A stretch of DNA of 64,000 bases. Origin: Hyaloperonospora brassicae. Lineage: Eukaryota; Oomycota; Peronosporomycetes; Peronosporales; Peronosporaceae. The stretch is taken from the NCBI GenBank assembly GCA_947650285.1, contig CANTFL010000034.1, positions 248,001 to 312,000 of the forward strand, given 5' to 3'. The notes under the pieces are model-generated. The model did not search any database and had not been told where the DNA came from. It saw nothing but the letters and a program-made list of their open reading frames with translations. This document shows positions 23,230-35,769 of the stretch, piece by piece. The stretch's first letter is position 1, and every line of letters begins with the position of its first letter. A program made the position numbers and the translations under genes.

Positions 23230-24800
23230 CTCCCGATGAAGAATCTCTTTGGCACTAAGAGACGCAGCCATATATTCGACTTCAGCTTTCGACAACGCCA
23301 CTGCCGTTTATTTTTTGCAATAACATCCCACTATCATTCCATTGATCCGAGCAATTCCGCTACCCACGGACTTTTGATTTCGTTTATCTCCCGCAAAATC
23401 ACCATCTGTAAAACACTCATGCGAAGTGGTAGCTTAGGACCACCGTCACAATACATAGCTAATTTAAACGCAGCATTTCCACCCAAGCAGCGAACAATAC
23501 GTTTGGCCAACTTGAAAATCTGCAAAATTTGGTATATGCGCACGTCAAGAAGCATGGCGCACTGCAAAAGATCGATCCGGTCTGGTGCACCAAGCAATGC
23601 GAATAAAGCTCCCGAGCAGCGACTTAAATAGCTAGATAGTCAAATGCTCAAAGTTGCCAGAGCCATCTGACGGTAGTAACGCACCTCCTTCAGCTTGATC
23701 TCCATTGAAGATATTTCCTCCCAAAGAGGCTCGCACTGAGTTCGCTTTATCGAGTCCGTGTTTTGACAACAACTCAATGATGGAACACTTTTAGGTAATT
23801 TTGTAACCCGACTCGTGATCACAATGAACCCGCATTATAAGACAATTATCTGCAAGAACAAGACCCTTCAATTTAAGGTACTCCATCTGCTGAAAGAAAA
23901 TGTCGACACGCTGGTCACTAGTCCCGGTCACGAAGCGATCATCCATATAAGCTCCGACAAGTGCTGTTTCATGAGCATCCGTTTTGAAATACAAACATGT
24001 GTCCGTAATGCTGTGAGTAAATCCAAAAATTGTCAGAGTATCATGCAGGAGCTGGTGTCACACCCTTCCAGTCTGTTAAAGACCATACACGCTTCTCTCC
24101 AAACGAAGTATAAGATTTTCTGATGTAGTCACACCGTAGCCAGATATCTCCTCCATCGAAAAATCCATACTATCAGGGACATAAAGGTGCATGTCCAGTC
24201 CACCTTCTTTAGCAACCTGCACGTAGGCACTTGGTACGTCGAAATGCCTGGCCGGCACACGCCAAGTCCACGAAATGACCAAGAAAGCCTTGAACGCTTG
24301 CCATGTCAAGCACTGCGAAAACATTAATTCGAAAAATTACATTAACTACCTGCTCATTTACACACGCAACGAGTCCTGCTTTGTAGCGTTTGATGTTTCT
24401 GTTTCTTGTGCGTTTTTTCTTGTATACCCACTCGGTATGCACACGTGGCACTCCAGGATCCATTTTTACCGTTTCCCACGTATGATTCGCACGCAACGAC
24501 GCTAGCTCTTCATTTTGAGCGCACTCTCATAAGCTCTTGTCAGGACTGCGTTTAGCCTTGCGATATTTCTTCGGATCGGATCGATGCGCAAGAATTCCTA
24601 ATGAGAAATAGCAAGACGGCAGCAACAATAGCATTCACCAAATCACCAGAATCTGTTGAATGGTCCATCTAAGACGCATCAGCGAATACGTTTACAAGAT
24701 CGCGCGATGGTGCTACCACAATTGAAGTATCCATGTCTATGTCCACCTCCGCTTTCCGAACTGACTTTTTTGAAGTTCTCTTGGAACGTCTTAGCACGTT
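23230..24800 (-). pseudogene. Ty1/copia pol remnant (RT and RNase H region), minus strand
   Basis: Minus-strand fragments in three frames match the order of a copia RVT_2 domain. 24209-24496 has ELASLRANHTWETV-like sequence and WVYKKKRTRN, with IKRYKAGLVA (copia consensus I.RYKARLVA). 24076-24324 has VPARHFDVPSAYVQ and a YVPDSMDFSMEEIS loop, ending in LRLERSVYGL (consensus LKKSLYGLKQ). 23791-23994 has VGAYMDDRFVTGTS, the catalytic YxDD strand, where Met replaces the usual Val. 23334-23597 has the RNase H approach (FKLAKRIVRCLGGNA). Frame changes lie between every block. No LTRs found nearby. Distinct from the gypsy elements. Confidence 0.85.
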
Positions 24801-27800
24801 TCCAATCGATTTATAACGCGTCGCATCAAAACGCACATCATCTCCACTCGTTCACTCCTCACTTTGCCGGAGCGCTGTTGTTTTACTAGTGCTGTGCTTG
24901 AACTGAATGCTCACGTAAGGCTGCACTTCGTAAAATCTGGAAGTTGGACGTTCTTTGCAGTGTTTAAAGACCTCGTACTTCTGCTCTAGAGAAAAAGATA
25001 CTCCCTTTGCTGAACTCATTGGCTGCACGGGATTGATGTTCTTGGGTACACGTGTTGTATTAGTGGTGTAGTCAAGTATTTACGAAAATTAATTTTATTT
25101 TTTCCTATCTATTGCCTTACGAAATTATTAAATTTCGTCTTCTGTTTGTATCGTCATGACATCATCAGCAATATAGGCCCTATAAGCTCGTCTATTATGA
25201 CATGCTCTATGTCTTTCCCTAGGTCACGTCTGTGGTTCTATGACGTTGCTAAATAGGTTTAAGGAAAACCTTGGCTAGAACAGCTGTCATATCATATGCC
25301 ACGTACCTCTTTCAGCATCAGAAGTAGGGGTAGTGAGTCATATAGAGGGGGGGTCACCTCAAATGGGCGAGTGTATTTCGTGTCTTATATCTTACTCGCT
25401 AATAAAGAGAACGGTATACAAATTTCATATAGTTAAAATGTTCGGCGACACTGTGACCCTTATAGTGGGAGATGTCTCTTATAGAGAGGGGTGACTGTAG
25501 TAGTATCCCGTTAAGACATATGTAAATACCAGCTGGCTCGAAGTAAGCAAATTACTGAAAAAAAGAAACGAGGGTAATTGCTTGGTTAAATACTTCCACG
25601 CATAACATATGTTTCTTTCAATATCCCTATCCAATTTGAAATTAGGCTTTTTATGCGTCAGACCAGCTTCGTACAGCAGTAAAAAACGCGTTTCTAAAGA
25701 TGTAAATATATTTTAGTTTTTGATGACATTTCACCTGTAAAATCGCAGTTTCAACAGCTGGCTCATATACGTATGATTGGCCACATGTAGCACAAATAGC
25801 GCCTCTTGTTACATTTATGTTGGCATCGCAGATCACAGAAAAAGTTGCATCGACATCCAACTTCCTCATGCTAGGTAAAATCAACATACTGTCCGAGCCA
25901 TTTGAGATTATTTTCATTCTCGAGCGGTAGCATACACTTTCTGTAATAGATTGTTCATAGCGTAGGTAAGCGATGTTTCGCATTAAAAGGCATACACTAG
26001 CTCATTTTTTGCTACAGAGCGATCGCTCAGTGGACTGATACAACCTAAATAATACGACGTAATTAATGAATCTTATCAAGATGCCTCCTGTACTAGCGTA
26101 TAAATGGACATCCTTCGTGACGCATGTGTTCGAATGTGTCACGTAATTTAATAGTTTGAGGGACGTGCAATATAGATATTTCATATAATATGTGAGCGCG
26201 TCGCTCATTATGGCAGAGAAATAGGATCCCGGCGAACCAGGGATAGTTGACAAACTTTTTTTTGATATTGAGAGTCTCGTACTATCATGTACGCTGCAAC
26301 CATACTGTTACCTTAACCAAAGAAGACATGAACGTTACGATGCGAGCATTGGAATGTCTGGTCCTCGCAGCTGGAGTGACCATGTTTGTAATGTGGCTTA
26401 CTGAAGTGCTGTGATATATTGCTACGCGTTCGATATGGACCGAGAAGGTCCAGCTGCCACGTGTGTGTATTATGCCATCCACTGTAGATAGCAATATTGC
26501 ATCTATATTTACTGCATGAGCACCACTACATCCAATATAACACAAAAACCACCTCATCATTAGCAGCCCTATTTTTACGTCGTCCATAATATTCCCTCAT
26601 CTTTGTGTATTTGTTAGGCTGAAATCCGTCTCGTGTGTCCTCAAGCGTCTACATGGCTAGCAATAAAATAGCACTAAGGTCATTCCGTCACCTCTCCACT
26701 TCTTTGTTCCCTCTTGACGTGGTTGCCAATCCCTGATCTCATGCTGCCAATAGTCGTACCATAACGATATTGCACTGCATTGTCCACGCGCCAATCAAAC
26801 AAGGCGTTGTCTCATCTCGTTCACTGATAACGATACCGCCAAGACAGCAGCCATCTTTTTTTACAATGTTAGACCATGAGATCTAGTAGATTGAGGAGTA
26901 GAAAACAACGTGCATCCATTATCGAACGATTAGCAATACCAGCAGATCACGCTCGAAGCATCAACCCTCGTATTTTAATTGCCATATACCTGTTGACGGA
27001 AAAAGGTAATAGGGGTTCGAATAACTGAATTATGAGAGGACATGACAAGGATATGGTGGACGTGTATTATATCAGTGATGATTTGGTCGTTAAGTTCACA
27101 TAAGTAAGGGAATACTTTTTACAACCAGGTGCGTTTCGCTCTATTTACCCATTTGTGATACTATTTTTGTTTTCGTCATTTAATAGTGCGGTCTATTTTA
27201 CTTAAAAATCATTACCCAAAGAACAAATGTTGCACGCGCGAACATCATGCGAAACAAGATGATCGAGGATCATTCGTAGGTCTCGGCGATTCAATTCATA
27301 TTCAGTTTTATGGTTAAATTGATCCGATTATTGTCGGGAGTTCATCCTTCGACATTCGTAAGACAAAAGAAAGAGTGCGTTGAGATTATAAGCGTCGCCG
27401 TATAAGGTCGTAATTCCGTCGTCTAATGGTCACATTAGTTCTATCACTTCTACTCAGCTCCAAGTGATCCGATAGGGCATCCTTGTGTAGCTGCCGCCTG
27501 TTGTGTTGTTGATACTTTTGATGTAAAGACACGTTGCATTCTTATAAAGTGTCGCTTTTCAACGCTGCACAAGATGCTTTGATCATGACTCGGGGATATT
27601 ATAACTTGACTGATTAATAAGTTCCGAAAGAAACGACAACATACTTATGGAGAGATTATTAGAAGTTGGTAGTGCTATTGCAGCGAACGTTAATGCTTGT
27701 GAAGACATTGACGAGGAAGAGCATCACGTTGGACGACGATCCCTCGAATTTTATTGGTAGGGTAGGATATGCATTCGGTCTGACCAACAGCATCGGATCG

Positions 27801-28938
27801 TTGACAGCAAACAACTTGACGAGGAACGCAAGTTTCGGACTGCAAAGTCTAAGTGGGTAGGACGGACACACATGGGTATGTTTCCCGTAACATTGTGTCG
27901 ACTGATTTTCTGACTCTTTTGTACGGTCATTTGCCACTACAAAATCGAGCTTCACTTGGTGGTGCGTCTCACGTTGGTGGTAAAGTCTACGCTTTTCTAT
28001 CCTGGCCTACAAGGCAGGCTACAAAAGCAGATTCGCCTTAACTACGCGCGTCTACTGCCTCGTACTACCGTAATCACTTACGGAAAGTGTAGACAGGTTA
28101 ATCATCTGCGCATCAAGGAGGAACAAGTTTCTGCTTGGAATAGACTGCAATTGCTCGCGTACGTGCAAAGTGGATCGCAAGCTCATAAGGTGCATGGTGC
28201 TTGCGAATGGTTGTGGTCGTCAAACTGATGGTGTTGCTGGTCTCGATCTAGATATTGCCCACTGGAAGCTGTAGATGTCACTGCACCACTGTCTGGAGTG
28301 GATGAAATGTCACACACAAGCTCAAGTATCTCGGTTTTTTCGGCCCAAATGGGACATGTACCACGATATATCGGCTATGGATCATGAGACAATTTTTGAC
28401 GTTGTTGGTCTCTCTGCGCTGACACAAATACTGCCGCACGCGTCATAAAAGGTATATGTACCTTTCATAGCAAAGTTTTGCGAGTCCACAATCTTCATCG
28501 TGAGCAATTAGGCCTTGATCAGATGCGAGAATCGGTTTGTCCTCACCAGACCGCCGCTTATGCCTTATCCTTCTGAGACTGCTACGACGTATAAATAAAT
28601 TATAACAATACAACTTGGTATTGTATGTGATCCTATGCATGTGTGTTCTCCTGCATCGTTCGTCCGTGTCATCGACACCAGGTGTCTATCTTTTCATTTT
28701 TAGTATTTGCTTTCTCCACCTTGTGGTATCATTTTCATGACTACGTTTTCCGTTTATAATGTCCCCAATGACAATCGATCGGCGTATGCCCGAAGCGTTT
28801 AGAGTTTAGTAGAAAAATAGAAAAAAACAATAATTTCACAGTATTTGTTTGTTCACAAGACCATCAATTCAACCGTCGGACCAATTGCCAAAGCAGTCCG
28901 TCACTTGACGCTTAAATTGAAAGGAATTGGAGCGCGTC
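24801..28938. other. Intergenic, nothing recognised
   Basis: About 4.1 kb without a gene I can support. Open frames such as 25651-25983 (minus) and 27659-28228 (both strands) have no domain or signal peptide that I recognise. Mostly AT-rich and probably eroded repeat sequence. Confidence 0.45.
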
Positions 28939-29450
28939 ATGTTCTTTAAACGCGCGGACGAAGAGGATTTGCAGCCCAGGGGCAATGAAGACTCCTTCCA
29001 GCTGCAGCAGATGCTTACATCCTGCTTGATCAATCGCCAGATCTTGGTGTGTCTGCTTGCTCGTGTTGTGCAGCTCTTGTTCATGTTTCGATAGTGTTAT
29101 CCACGATACGGACCTCTAACTGCTATCTTGTTCCCTAAAATACAGGGCTGTATTGGTGGCGTCTTGATTGGCATTCCCATCAGCATCCAGCGGAAATCTT
29201 ACGCGCCGTTTGCGGTCTTGGGCGTTCTCGGTTCGTTGCACGACACAAGAAATACCGTATAGACTTACTGTATCACTTTACTCTGGTGTGGAATTGACGT
29301 GTGCTGATGTGGTCAGGTTCGTTCGTGGACTACTCGATCCCGTATACAACGGACTGTCGCATGATCCACAACGCCATGAAGTTGGCACTGCAGCAAGAGA
29401 GGCAGCGAGATGCGGGACAGCAGTCGGCGGACAGTCCCTCCTCAGTCTGA
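28939..29450 (+). CDS. Small predicted two-helix membrane protein, three exons
   Basis: Spliced model: exons 28939-29046, 29146-29230 and 29317-29450, 108 aa. Introns are 99 bp (GTGTGT...ATACAG) and 86 bp (GTTCGT...GGTCAG); both keep the frame and remove in-frame stops. The protein has a charged N-terminus (MFFKRADEEDLQPRG). A hydrophobic Gly-rich segment at about residues 36-51 (LGCIGGVLIGIPISI) and another at about 57-68 (APFAVLGVLG) follow, then VDYSIPYTTDC and a Gln/Arg-rich C-terminal helix. Two short Gly-rich helices of this sort are common in small mitochondrial inner-membrane proteins, but I cannot name a family. The second donor is the least certain; an alternative (GTATAG at about 29257) would end the protein within 15 codons. 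It converges with the p24 gene. Confidence 0.6.
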
Positions 29451-30018
29451 AGTCGACAAGCGACGAATCAGATGGCACTCAGCGACGGTGAAAGTGCTGT
29501 GACTCGAATAGTATCGCGATGTTCCAACGACGCAGTACGCGCTGATGCTTTGGCAGCATTCAAGAGAGTGTTGCGCAGTAGTCTGAGAAGCTGTGCCCAT
29601 TGAGCTGACAAGTGACTACTACGAGCTGCAGAGCAGGTGATGAGGGACATACGTGCTGTAGTCACAACGCAATAGATGTCCTAGTCGGCAAGACTACTGA
29701 CCAAATTTAGGGCCTTTGACTTGCAAGGACGTTATACGATTGTCAGACCCACGACAAGGCTGTCGTGTTCGGCGAGGTGACGTCGCGTGTGCTTGCGCTT
29801 CGATGGAGTCAGTCACTGCCGGTCCCTTTGCCACTATGTATTGACTTTAACAAATCGTATACCAGGAGCAGTCTGCAATGTCTAGTACCGCGCTGCCCAG
29901 CTCTCATCATGGCAAATGCCAAAGAACTCATCCCGTCAAGACATGCCATGCTGCCGTAACGAAGCCACAGTCACTTCCGTCGTTTGCCTGCGCGCCTGAA
30001 CGTCGGTCTTTGCTCGTA
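29451..30018. other. Convergent intergenic region
   Basis: Lies between the 3' ends of the small membrane-protein gene (plus) and the p24 gene (minus). Apart from the possible micro-gene at 29472-29675, nothing is recognised; frames in both directions are short. Confidence 0.5.
29472..29675 (+). CDS. Possible 49-aa helical protein, two exons
   Basis: Tentative. ATG at 29472, exon to 29577, a 54-bp GTAGTC...CTGCAG intron, exon 29632-29675 ending TAG. The product is mostly helical (DAVRADALAAFKRVLR) with a basic C-terminus. It starts only 21 bp after the preceding stop codon, so it may instead be the 3' UTR of that gene or part of it. No family recognised. Confidence 0.2.
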
Positions 30019-31166
30019 CTACACGAGCTTCTTCTTGTAAAGGTATGCTTTGAGATGCTTTGCCTGATAAAAGCCAGTGATAAGCAAGGTCGCAATCTGC
30101 ATGCACCAACACCGGTTAGAAGATGGCGATGACATGCAGGCTCGACCAAAACTTAGCTCACCTGCACCAGCGAGACCCACATAGAACGCTGATTGTTGCT
30201 TTCGATGGAGGATTGCATCGCCAAGCTTTTTTCCTGTCAAACCGGCAAGACAGTATAGCATACAGGGACGCGTAAGATTCGCGAGCGCGTTCAGGCTAAT
30301 TTGACCGCAGAAATCGGCAACCTACCTTGGCATAGTCCTGGTTCCGCTGGATAGCAGTCACACGGTCGCGCAGCTGCAGGATCTTCAAGTGAAGATCATC
30401 CATTTGGTTCTTCTTGGCGAGGTTCTGATATTCCTCCTGGCTTGTGCCTATCACCAGCTTCAACGTGAACCGCTACAAACACAAACACATCCACACTCCA
30501 TCAGATCACCCACGCAGCCCCTACTTCAGCATAGTGTGTCATTATCTCTACCATCGAAACATCATCCGGCAGCTCATACTTGGACGAATCCAGAGCGACA
30601 CAGACCCAAGAAAGACCGTTCTGCTGAGTAGTGAACGACTTTGTGCCCTACATGACACAGAGTGGTAGCCACCGCGATCACAACAACACACACAAACACT
30701 GACGTCAGACACACTACACTGACCTACGTTATCAATCCCGCTGTTTCCAAGACAGTATACCTTGCGACTAGTCGGCTCTTCCAAGATAGGGTCCTCGAAA
30801 CCCGCAGAGTGAATGGTGAGCATCGCTTTCTGCACCGTCAAAGCACACGTCAATCCCTCTCGATTGACGTCCCAATCGACCCCTCCACTTTTGCACACAC
30901 CATGACATCCGTTGTATCCGGAGACTCGTACTCAACTCGAATGGGCGTCTGGGCCGGCACGTCGACGATAAAGCAGCGATTCACCTTCACATTGACAGCG
31001 CCTGCGGTCAAATTCACATGCGAGCGAGCGAGAAAAGACCCACACAAACGACCAGACGCACCTCTTTCTCTTTCACGACAAAGTACAGCGCGTGCGCTAC
31101 GCTCGCAGCGCTCAGGAGCAGCAGCAGCAGCGCGCGCGCATTCCGCGGGCTGCTTCGGCGCGTCAT
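30019..31166 (-). CDS. p24/TMED family (emp24/gp25L) cargo receptor, seven exons
   Basis: Spliced model on the minus strand: 31166-31062, 30984-30901, 30829-30761, 30647-30552, 30472-30326, 30233-30162 and 30096-30019; 216 aa, the usual p24 size. All introns are GT-AG, 65-113 bp, and all exons are multiples of three. Signal peptide at residues 1-26 ending AHA, then ALYFVVKEKE, the typical start of mature p24. The GOLD domain runs from about 27 to 118, with the conserved pair Cys39 (NRCF) and Cys102 (WVCVAL) expected to form a disulfide. Exon 5 gives the lumenal coiled coil (QMDDLHLKILQLRDRV). One transmembrane helix covers about residues 187-203, and a cytosolic tail ends KKLV, a di-lysine COPI signal. 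p24 proteins cycle between ER and Golgi and package cargo in COPII/COPI vesicles. The acceptor of intron 1 (GTGAAG) is weak and could be a few codons off. It shares a promoter with the PH-domain gene. Confidence 0.92.
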
Positions 31167-31344
31167 TTTGGGTCGGAAAGTCCAAGTGAGCGCTGATTGG
31201 CCAACAACCATCCGCGTCCCCTGGCCCCATGCCAAGCTCGCTGATTGGACAAAAGGCGCCCCTCGCCGCCCCGCCCGCGGCTCGGAGAGTGGCTCTCGTG
31301 TCTCAGTATAATTATTAATCAGAGCGAGGAATCGGTCCAGAGCC
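31167..31344. promoter_or_regulatory. Divergent promoter between p24 and PH-domain genes
   Basis: 178 bp separates the two start codons. It contains two copies of GCTGATTGG, with ATTGG at 31196-31200 and 31244-31248, i.e. CCAAT boxes on the minus strand, about 48 bp apart. A GC-rich stretch and an AT-rich TATAATTATTAATCA at 31308-31322 follow, the latter just before the PH-gene ATG. The arrangement suggests co-regulated divergent transcription; the CCAAT role is inferred from general eukaryotic promoters. Confidence 0.55.
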
Positions 31345-32040
31345 ATGTCGAAGGAAGGGTTCCTCGTCGTCCACGACGAAGGGCGTCGGAGCCACATCTA
31401 CTACGGCGTCCTGGGCGAAGGGAAGCTGCAGTTCTACACCAAACGAGATCGCGGGGTTATGGTCCGCGAGGTCGTGCTCTCGCGCTCGCGGCTGAAGGTC
31501 CGCGGGGTCCCGGACGCGGACGGCCGCGGCTGTCCCTACAGCTTTTCCGTGCGGCTGCAGCGCTCGCGCATCCGCGACGGACGCGTGTTCGTCTACGGCG
31601 CACCCCTTGTGCTGGTCATGAGCGCGCCCACGTGGGGCGAGCGCAAAGCGTGGGGCAATGCCATCCACGCCTGGCAGCGCAACTACCGGGGCGAGCCCCA
31701 GCATCGGATGTTAGGCCTCGCGCCCGACGAGCTCGAGGTGTACTTTGAGACGCAGTACAAAGCGCTGCAGATGATGCTTCAGACGGCGGCCGTGGGGGAC
31801 CCGACCAAGTTGGAAGGCGGTGCAGGAGGCGGACGGTCGAAGAAGGAGCGGGCGACTGCGGCATCGGCGGCTGCGGCAGTTGCGGGTGCAGTGCCCCGCG
31901 CGCTGTTTGGACGCGCGCAGGCGGTCAAGAAAATGGGTAACAAAGTGAGCCGAAAGATGCGGGAAAAGGCCGTGACGTTTTCGTTGCCTCCTTTGGGACT
32001 CAGTGTCTCGACGTCGGTGCAAAACCCACCGACGGTGTAG
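31345..32040 (+). CDS. PH-domain protein
   Basis: 231 aa, single exon, GC-rich. Residues about 3-116 have the pleckstrin-homology pattern. First strands: KEGFLVVHDEGRRSHIYYGV, then EGKLQFYTKRD; strand cores: FSVRLQRSR and VLVMSAP; and the C-terminal amphipathic helix with the near-invariant Trp (GERKAWGNAIHAWQ, Trp103). The basic loop between strands 1 and 2 could bind phosphoinositides; this is inferred. The C-terminal half (140-231) is Ala/Lys/Arg-rich with no domain recognised; KKMGNKVSRKMREK may be membrane- or RNA-binding, or simply disordered. The start is the first ATG and lies 23 bp after the AT-rich promoter element. Confidence 0.85.
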   Translation: MSKEGFLVVHDEGRRSHIYYGVLGEGKLQFYTKRDRGVMVREVVLSRSRLKVRGVPDADGRGCPYSFSVRLQRSRIRDGRVFVYGAPLVLVMSAPTWGERKAWGNAIHAWQRNYRGEPQHRMLGLAPDELEVYFETQYKALQMMLQTAAVGDPTKLEGGAGGGRSKKERATAASAAAAVAGAVPRALFGRAQAVKKMGNKVSRKMREKAVTFSLPPLGLSVSTSVQNPPTV

Positions 32041-35000
32041 GAGGTTCGAGCGGCAGCAAGCCACGCGGAGGATAATTTTGTACACTTTAACTTATTCGTG
32101 TGCAGGCGGCGAGTCGGTGGACCTTCTGCAGCATTGCGCTTGTGTTCTGCTCATCTTTGCGATGATACTCTGGTGAAGCGATCGTGCGGTGACTGGCTCA
32201 GTTGACGTCGCTGGCTGGCAGTCGATATTGGAGATTGGAAGTATCGCTGTTTTACCTGCACTCTATATCCAAGATCCCTGACTCGGTAACGTCAGTTTTG
32301 CCGGCCATATCGAGGTACAACGGCGCATTGGTGCCTAACATGATTGTACATCCCGTTTCTAATGAAACAAAGGGTTTACCATAGACTTGCCATTGTGCGT
32401 CGCCAAAGCTGTACCAGCGATGTATACGTCCATCGCTTCTTTTACATGAGCATCAAGTGATCATTCGTGTTTTTGTGGTCCTACATCCTTCAGTATAACT
32501 CGGCGTCTATCGAATAGTACATGATCACTAGCTTGTACTCGGCATCGTCGTGTTGGCGTAGGATGAACATAAAAGCATGAGCTCGTCGATAATGACGTCC
32601 TTGTTACTTGTTGCTGTCGCTCTTAAGCGAAGTCGTGGCCGCTACTTTCCTAACATTCGAATTGACCAAAAGCCGTACAGAGATCTGCGTATTTAACTCA
32701 CCTTGTGAAGCTTCGAGGCAGAATTCCCATGCGTTAGTCACACGTCACATCCTATCGGTCAGATCTACGACGACAGATGCACTGCACATGATGTTTTGAA
32801 AGAACACACATTCCGCCACTCTCGAGTCTTGAGTGGACAAACAACGAGCTGGTTCCTGATGAGGCTGGCCCCCGAACAGTGATGATACTGGCACACAGCA
32901 ATGTTAGTGTTGGGGTGACTAATGCTCATGACCGTGGACGGGGCACATCTATGGAATGGACCAGAAGGAGAGCGAGTCGGACGGTCGATCAGGCTTACGT
33001 CCACAAAACCATCAGGTGAATCAGTGTCGCCGATGAAGACACAGATAGTGAGCACCTTGCAGTAACGTTACTGCAGCGGATCAGCATCTATGCCTGAAGT
33101 ATCACAAAAGAGCAGTGACATTTGACGCAGAACATGAGCTAATAACTACATGGAAAAGACTAAGAGACAACATATGTAGGACAAGAATACGAAGAGGTTA
33201 TTCTTTCTCAAATTGGTGCTGGACATATCAGCTCAACAGATATTCAACGTTTAGGGACCCCAGCCGTCTTCGGCAATATTCTGGTCAAGCTAAGGTGCGC
33301 CTTGCGATCGCGAGACCGTACGGTTTGTCGCGCGATCCGCACCAAGAGTGGGCTTTTCGTAGTCATTACGAGCGCGCATTAGCTCACAATGCTACCTTGT
33401 ACGTTTGTTAGCCGACTTCCGCCAGCTCGCTTTGGCTTCATGAATTTGAGCGTGTGCTAACGACTCGTCGCAACCAGCTGTAGCTCGCGTTGCTTCAAGA
33501 AAACAGGCTGAATCGAGGTCGTTAGAAGTGGATGGGCGCAAGAGGTGCACAATCACGAGTTTGCTTGTCGTTGACAGAACTAACTCATTTACGGTCGGTT
33601 TGACGGCACCATCGTGCTGCTAATTCAAGACAGTGTCGGGTATGATAGCGTGGCTCGTAAACGATGTGACATCTTCGTTTGCATGTTGTATAGAGCATTC
33701 AAAGCAAAGCGATTGGCTTAAAGTGCGAAAGTTTGCTTGGTGCGCACTTGGACAGTATCGAAGCGTCTGGTTTTTGAAATGCATCGGTATCGTCAATGAG
33801 CACACGCTTGCAATACCTAGGACGTTCTCATGCTTATGGGAAGCCAGCCCACTGTGGATGTCAACAGTACTCAGATACTTTTCAGACACTCGCGCTCAGT
33901 TGCACGAAGTTGCCGATAGTCGTGTTATCTGCTAGGAACTTTTAGCTGGAACATGACCAGACTCTTGTCACCGCATTGCTGATCTGACCAGCCTGCATTG
34001 CTACGGCTATGGAACATAGCATTACGTGGTCAGTATCGTGTCACTCTTTGTTATGAAAGCAGACAAACATAGAAGCTTACACTTTTCCGATGACCTTATT
34101 GTTTACCGTTTCATGCGTGTACCAATGACCACAACAACATAACTCTCAAGTCGTGCATAGGGTATCAATGGCTGCCATTGCTTGCAACAAGAAAGCTCCG
34201 GCAAGCAATAGTGGTGCGAGGCTGTCTATAGTGGTGGTCTAAGAGAACACAAATGTTAAAAGTGATATTTAAAAAAGGCAGCGACATGCATCTACGGGAG
34301 CAGGTACGGAAGAAGCGCATCATCCAGTGAAAATTTCCTCATGTTTTGTGCGAACAAGCATGGGGAGTCACCCTTTACAGTCAACAACGGAGATACGTAA
34401 TCTTCGACAAATAGGTCGAACAAATACGAAAGCGGCGGCTAACAAGTGAATTCTATTCGCATTGGTTTGTGATCCACGCTTTGTTTCTATCATAATCGCA
34501 GCGAGGTCGAAGATCCGAGTCGAACACGAAGCTAGGTTCAGAGTGAATGGCTAGCTTTCTTACGACTTATTAGAATGCACTGCTTGATATGGGAGAATGA
34601 TCTTTCACGTAAGAGCAAGGGTAAACATGTAGCACAATGTATTCGTCATGTGAGAAACTTAATCGATTCAGTGCGATCAGTACAACTAGCAGACCGTGTC
34701 ATTGCTTGCCGCCTGACATCGATAATGCACCTAAGTTTGTTCATTACGAACGTGGTCAGATTCCTGAGTACGACGCATGCTCTTGCTTCCAACTAGAACA
34801 CAGATGTAGCATCATTGGCAAGAACTCGTTCGTTCATTTCGACCACAAAAACGCACGGGCCGACGAAATTGGCAGCAGTAGCCTGAACGGTACGGTTCTC
34901 GTGCGTGTGACGTATTAGCTGTTCGCTTGCTTCAGACATGCTGACTATTGATTCATCGAACTCCTTTCAATTGGCTCCACTGCAGGATTTTGTAGGTTTG

Positions 35001-35379
35001 CAAGTACCTTGTAATGCGTCAAAGATCGCGATGCCTGTCGAATTCGGCATAGTCATCATGATTAACTGCGGGACCCGAAAGAAGTGCTATTTACCTCATA
35101 CATTTCCATCTGCACAGACAATTTGGCGACCACGTCGTTCTTTTCTGATACGGGCGTGTCGTTCGTCAGTCCCTAGTTTCACACGAATGTTTAACACTCG
35201 CGTCCCTTCACGCGCAAAACGTAGCCTCTACCTGCATCCTGCACAAAGAAAAGTACGGCTGCACACGTATATTATTCGGCGCTTGGCTGGGCTAGTCATA
35301 TCATGGCTTGTGCAAGGTAGGGACAATAGTCCGTCTTTTTATAGATATTGAAACTCGACGAGAAAACCGTGAGCTAGAG
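32041..35379. other. Intergenic, nothing recognised
   Basis: About 3.3 kb between the PH-domain gene and element B. Short frames on both strands, none with a recognisable domain. The last bases (35375-35379, TAGAG) are the left target-site copy of element B. Confidence 0.5.
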
Positions 35380-35767
35380 TGTAACGGGGCAGCCCGTTAC
35401 ATGATATTGTCACTTAAGGAAAGTGACAATAAAGAATATAAGATGGATATTCTTTAAACAATATCACCAAAGTGGTGATATTGAAGGGTCGACCAAAGGG
35501 TCTGTTCATTGGTTGATATCGTGATGATATCAACCCACCAATCGCCGCAAGACGCGCGCAATGAGTGGTGACGAGACGTCACCATACATGCAGTTATATT
35601 AGTATAATTGAATTAAGTCAAACGAAGAGACAGTAGTTTAAAGACTTAATTTATTAATATAACAGTTCTACTTTTACCCTACCTACGCTTCCTCGCTCGC
35701 CACGTGTACGTCCGTCGGGGCACCCAAATCCCTTGCGTTAAGTTACGCAAGGGTGTGCCCCGTTACA
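35380..35767 (+). repeat. Element B 5' LTR
   Basis: 388 bp, TGTAACGGGG...CCCCGTTACA. It opens with a perfect 9-bp hairpin (35380-35388 with 35393-35401), then hairpins at 35406-35430, 35459-35483 and 35511-35535 with 10-bp arms. The conserved family block GCAAGACGCGCGCAATG starts near 35548. AT-rich TTATATTAGTATAATTGAA near 35594-35612 is a possible core promoter. Confidence 0.95.
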
Positions 35768-35769
35768 CC

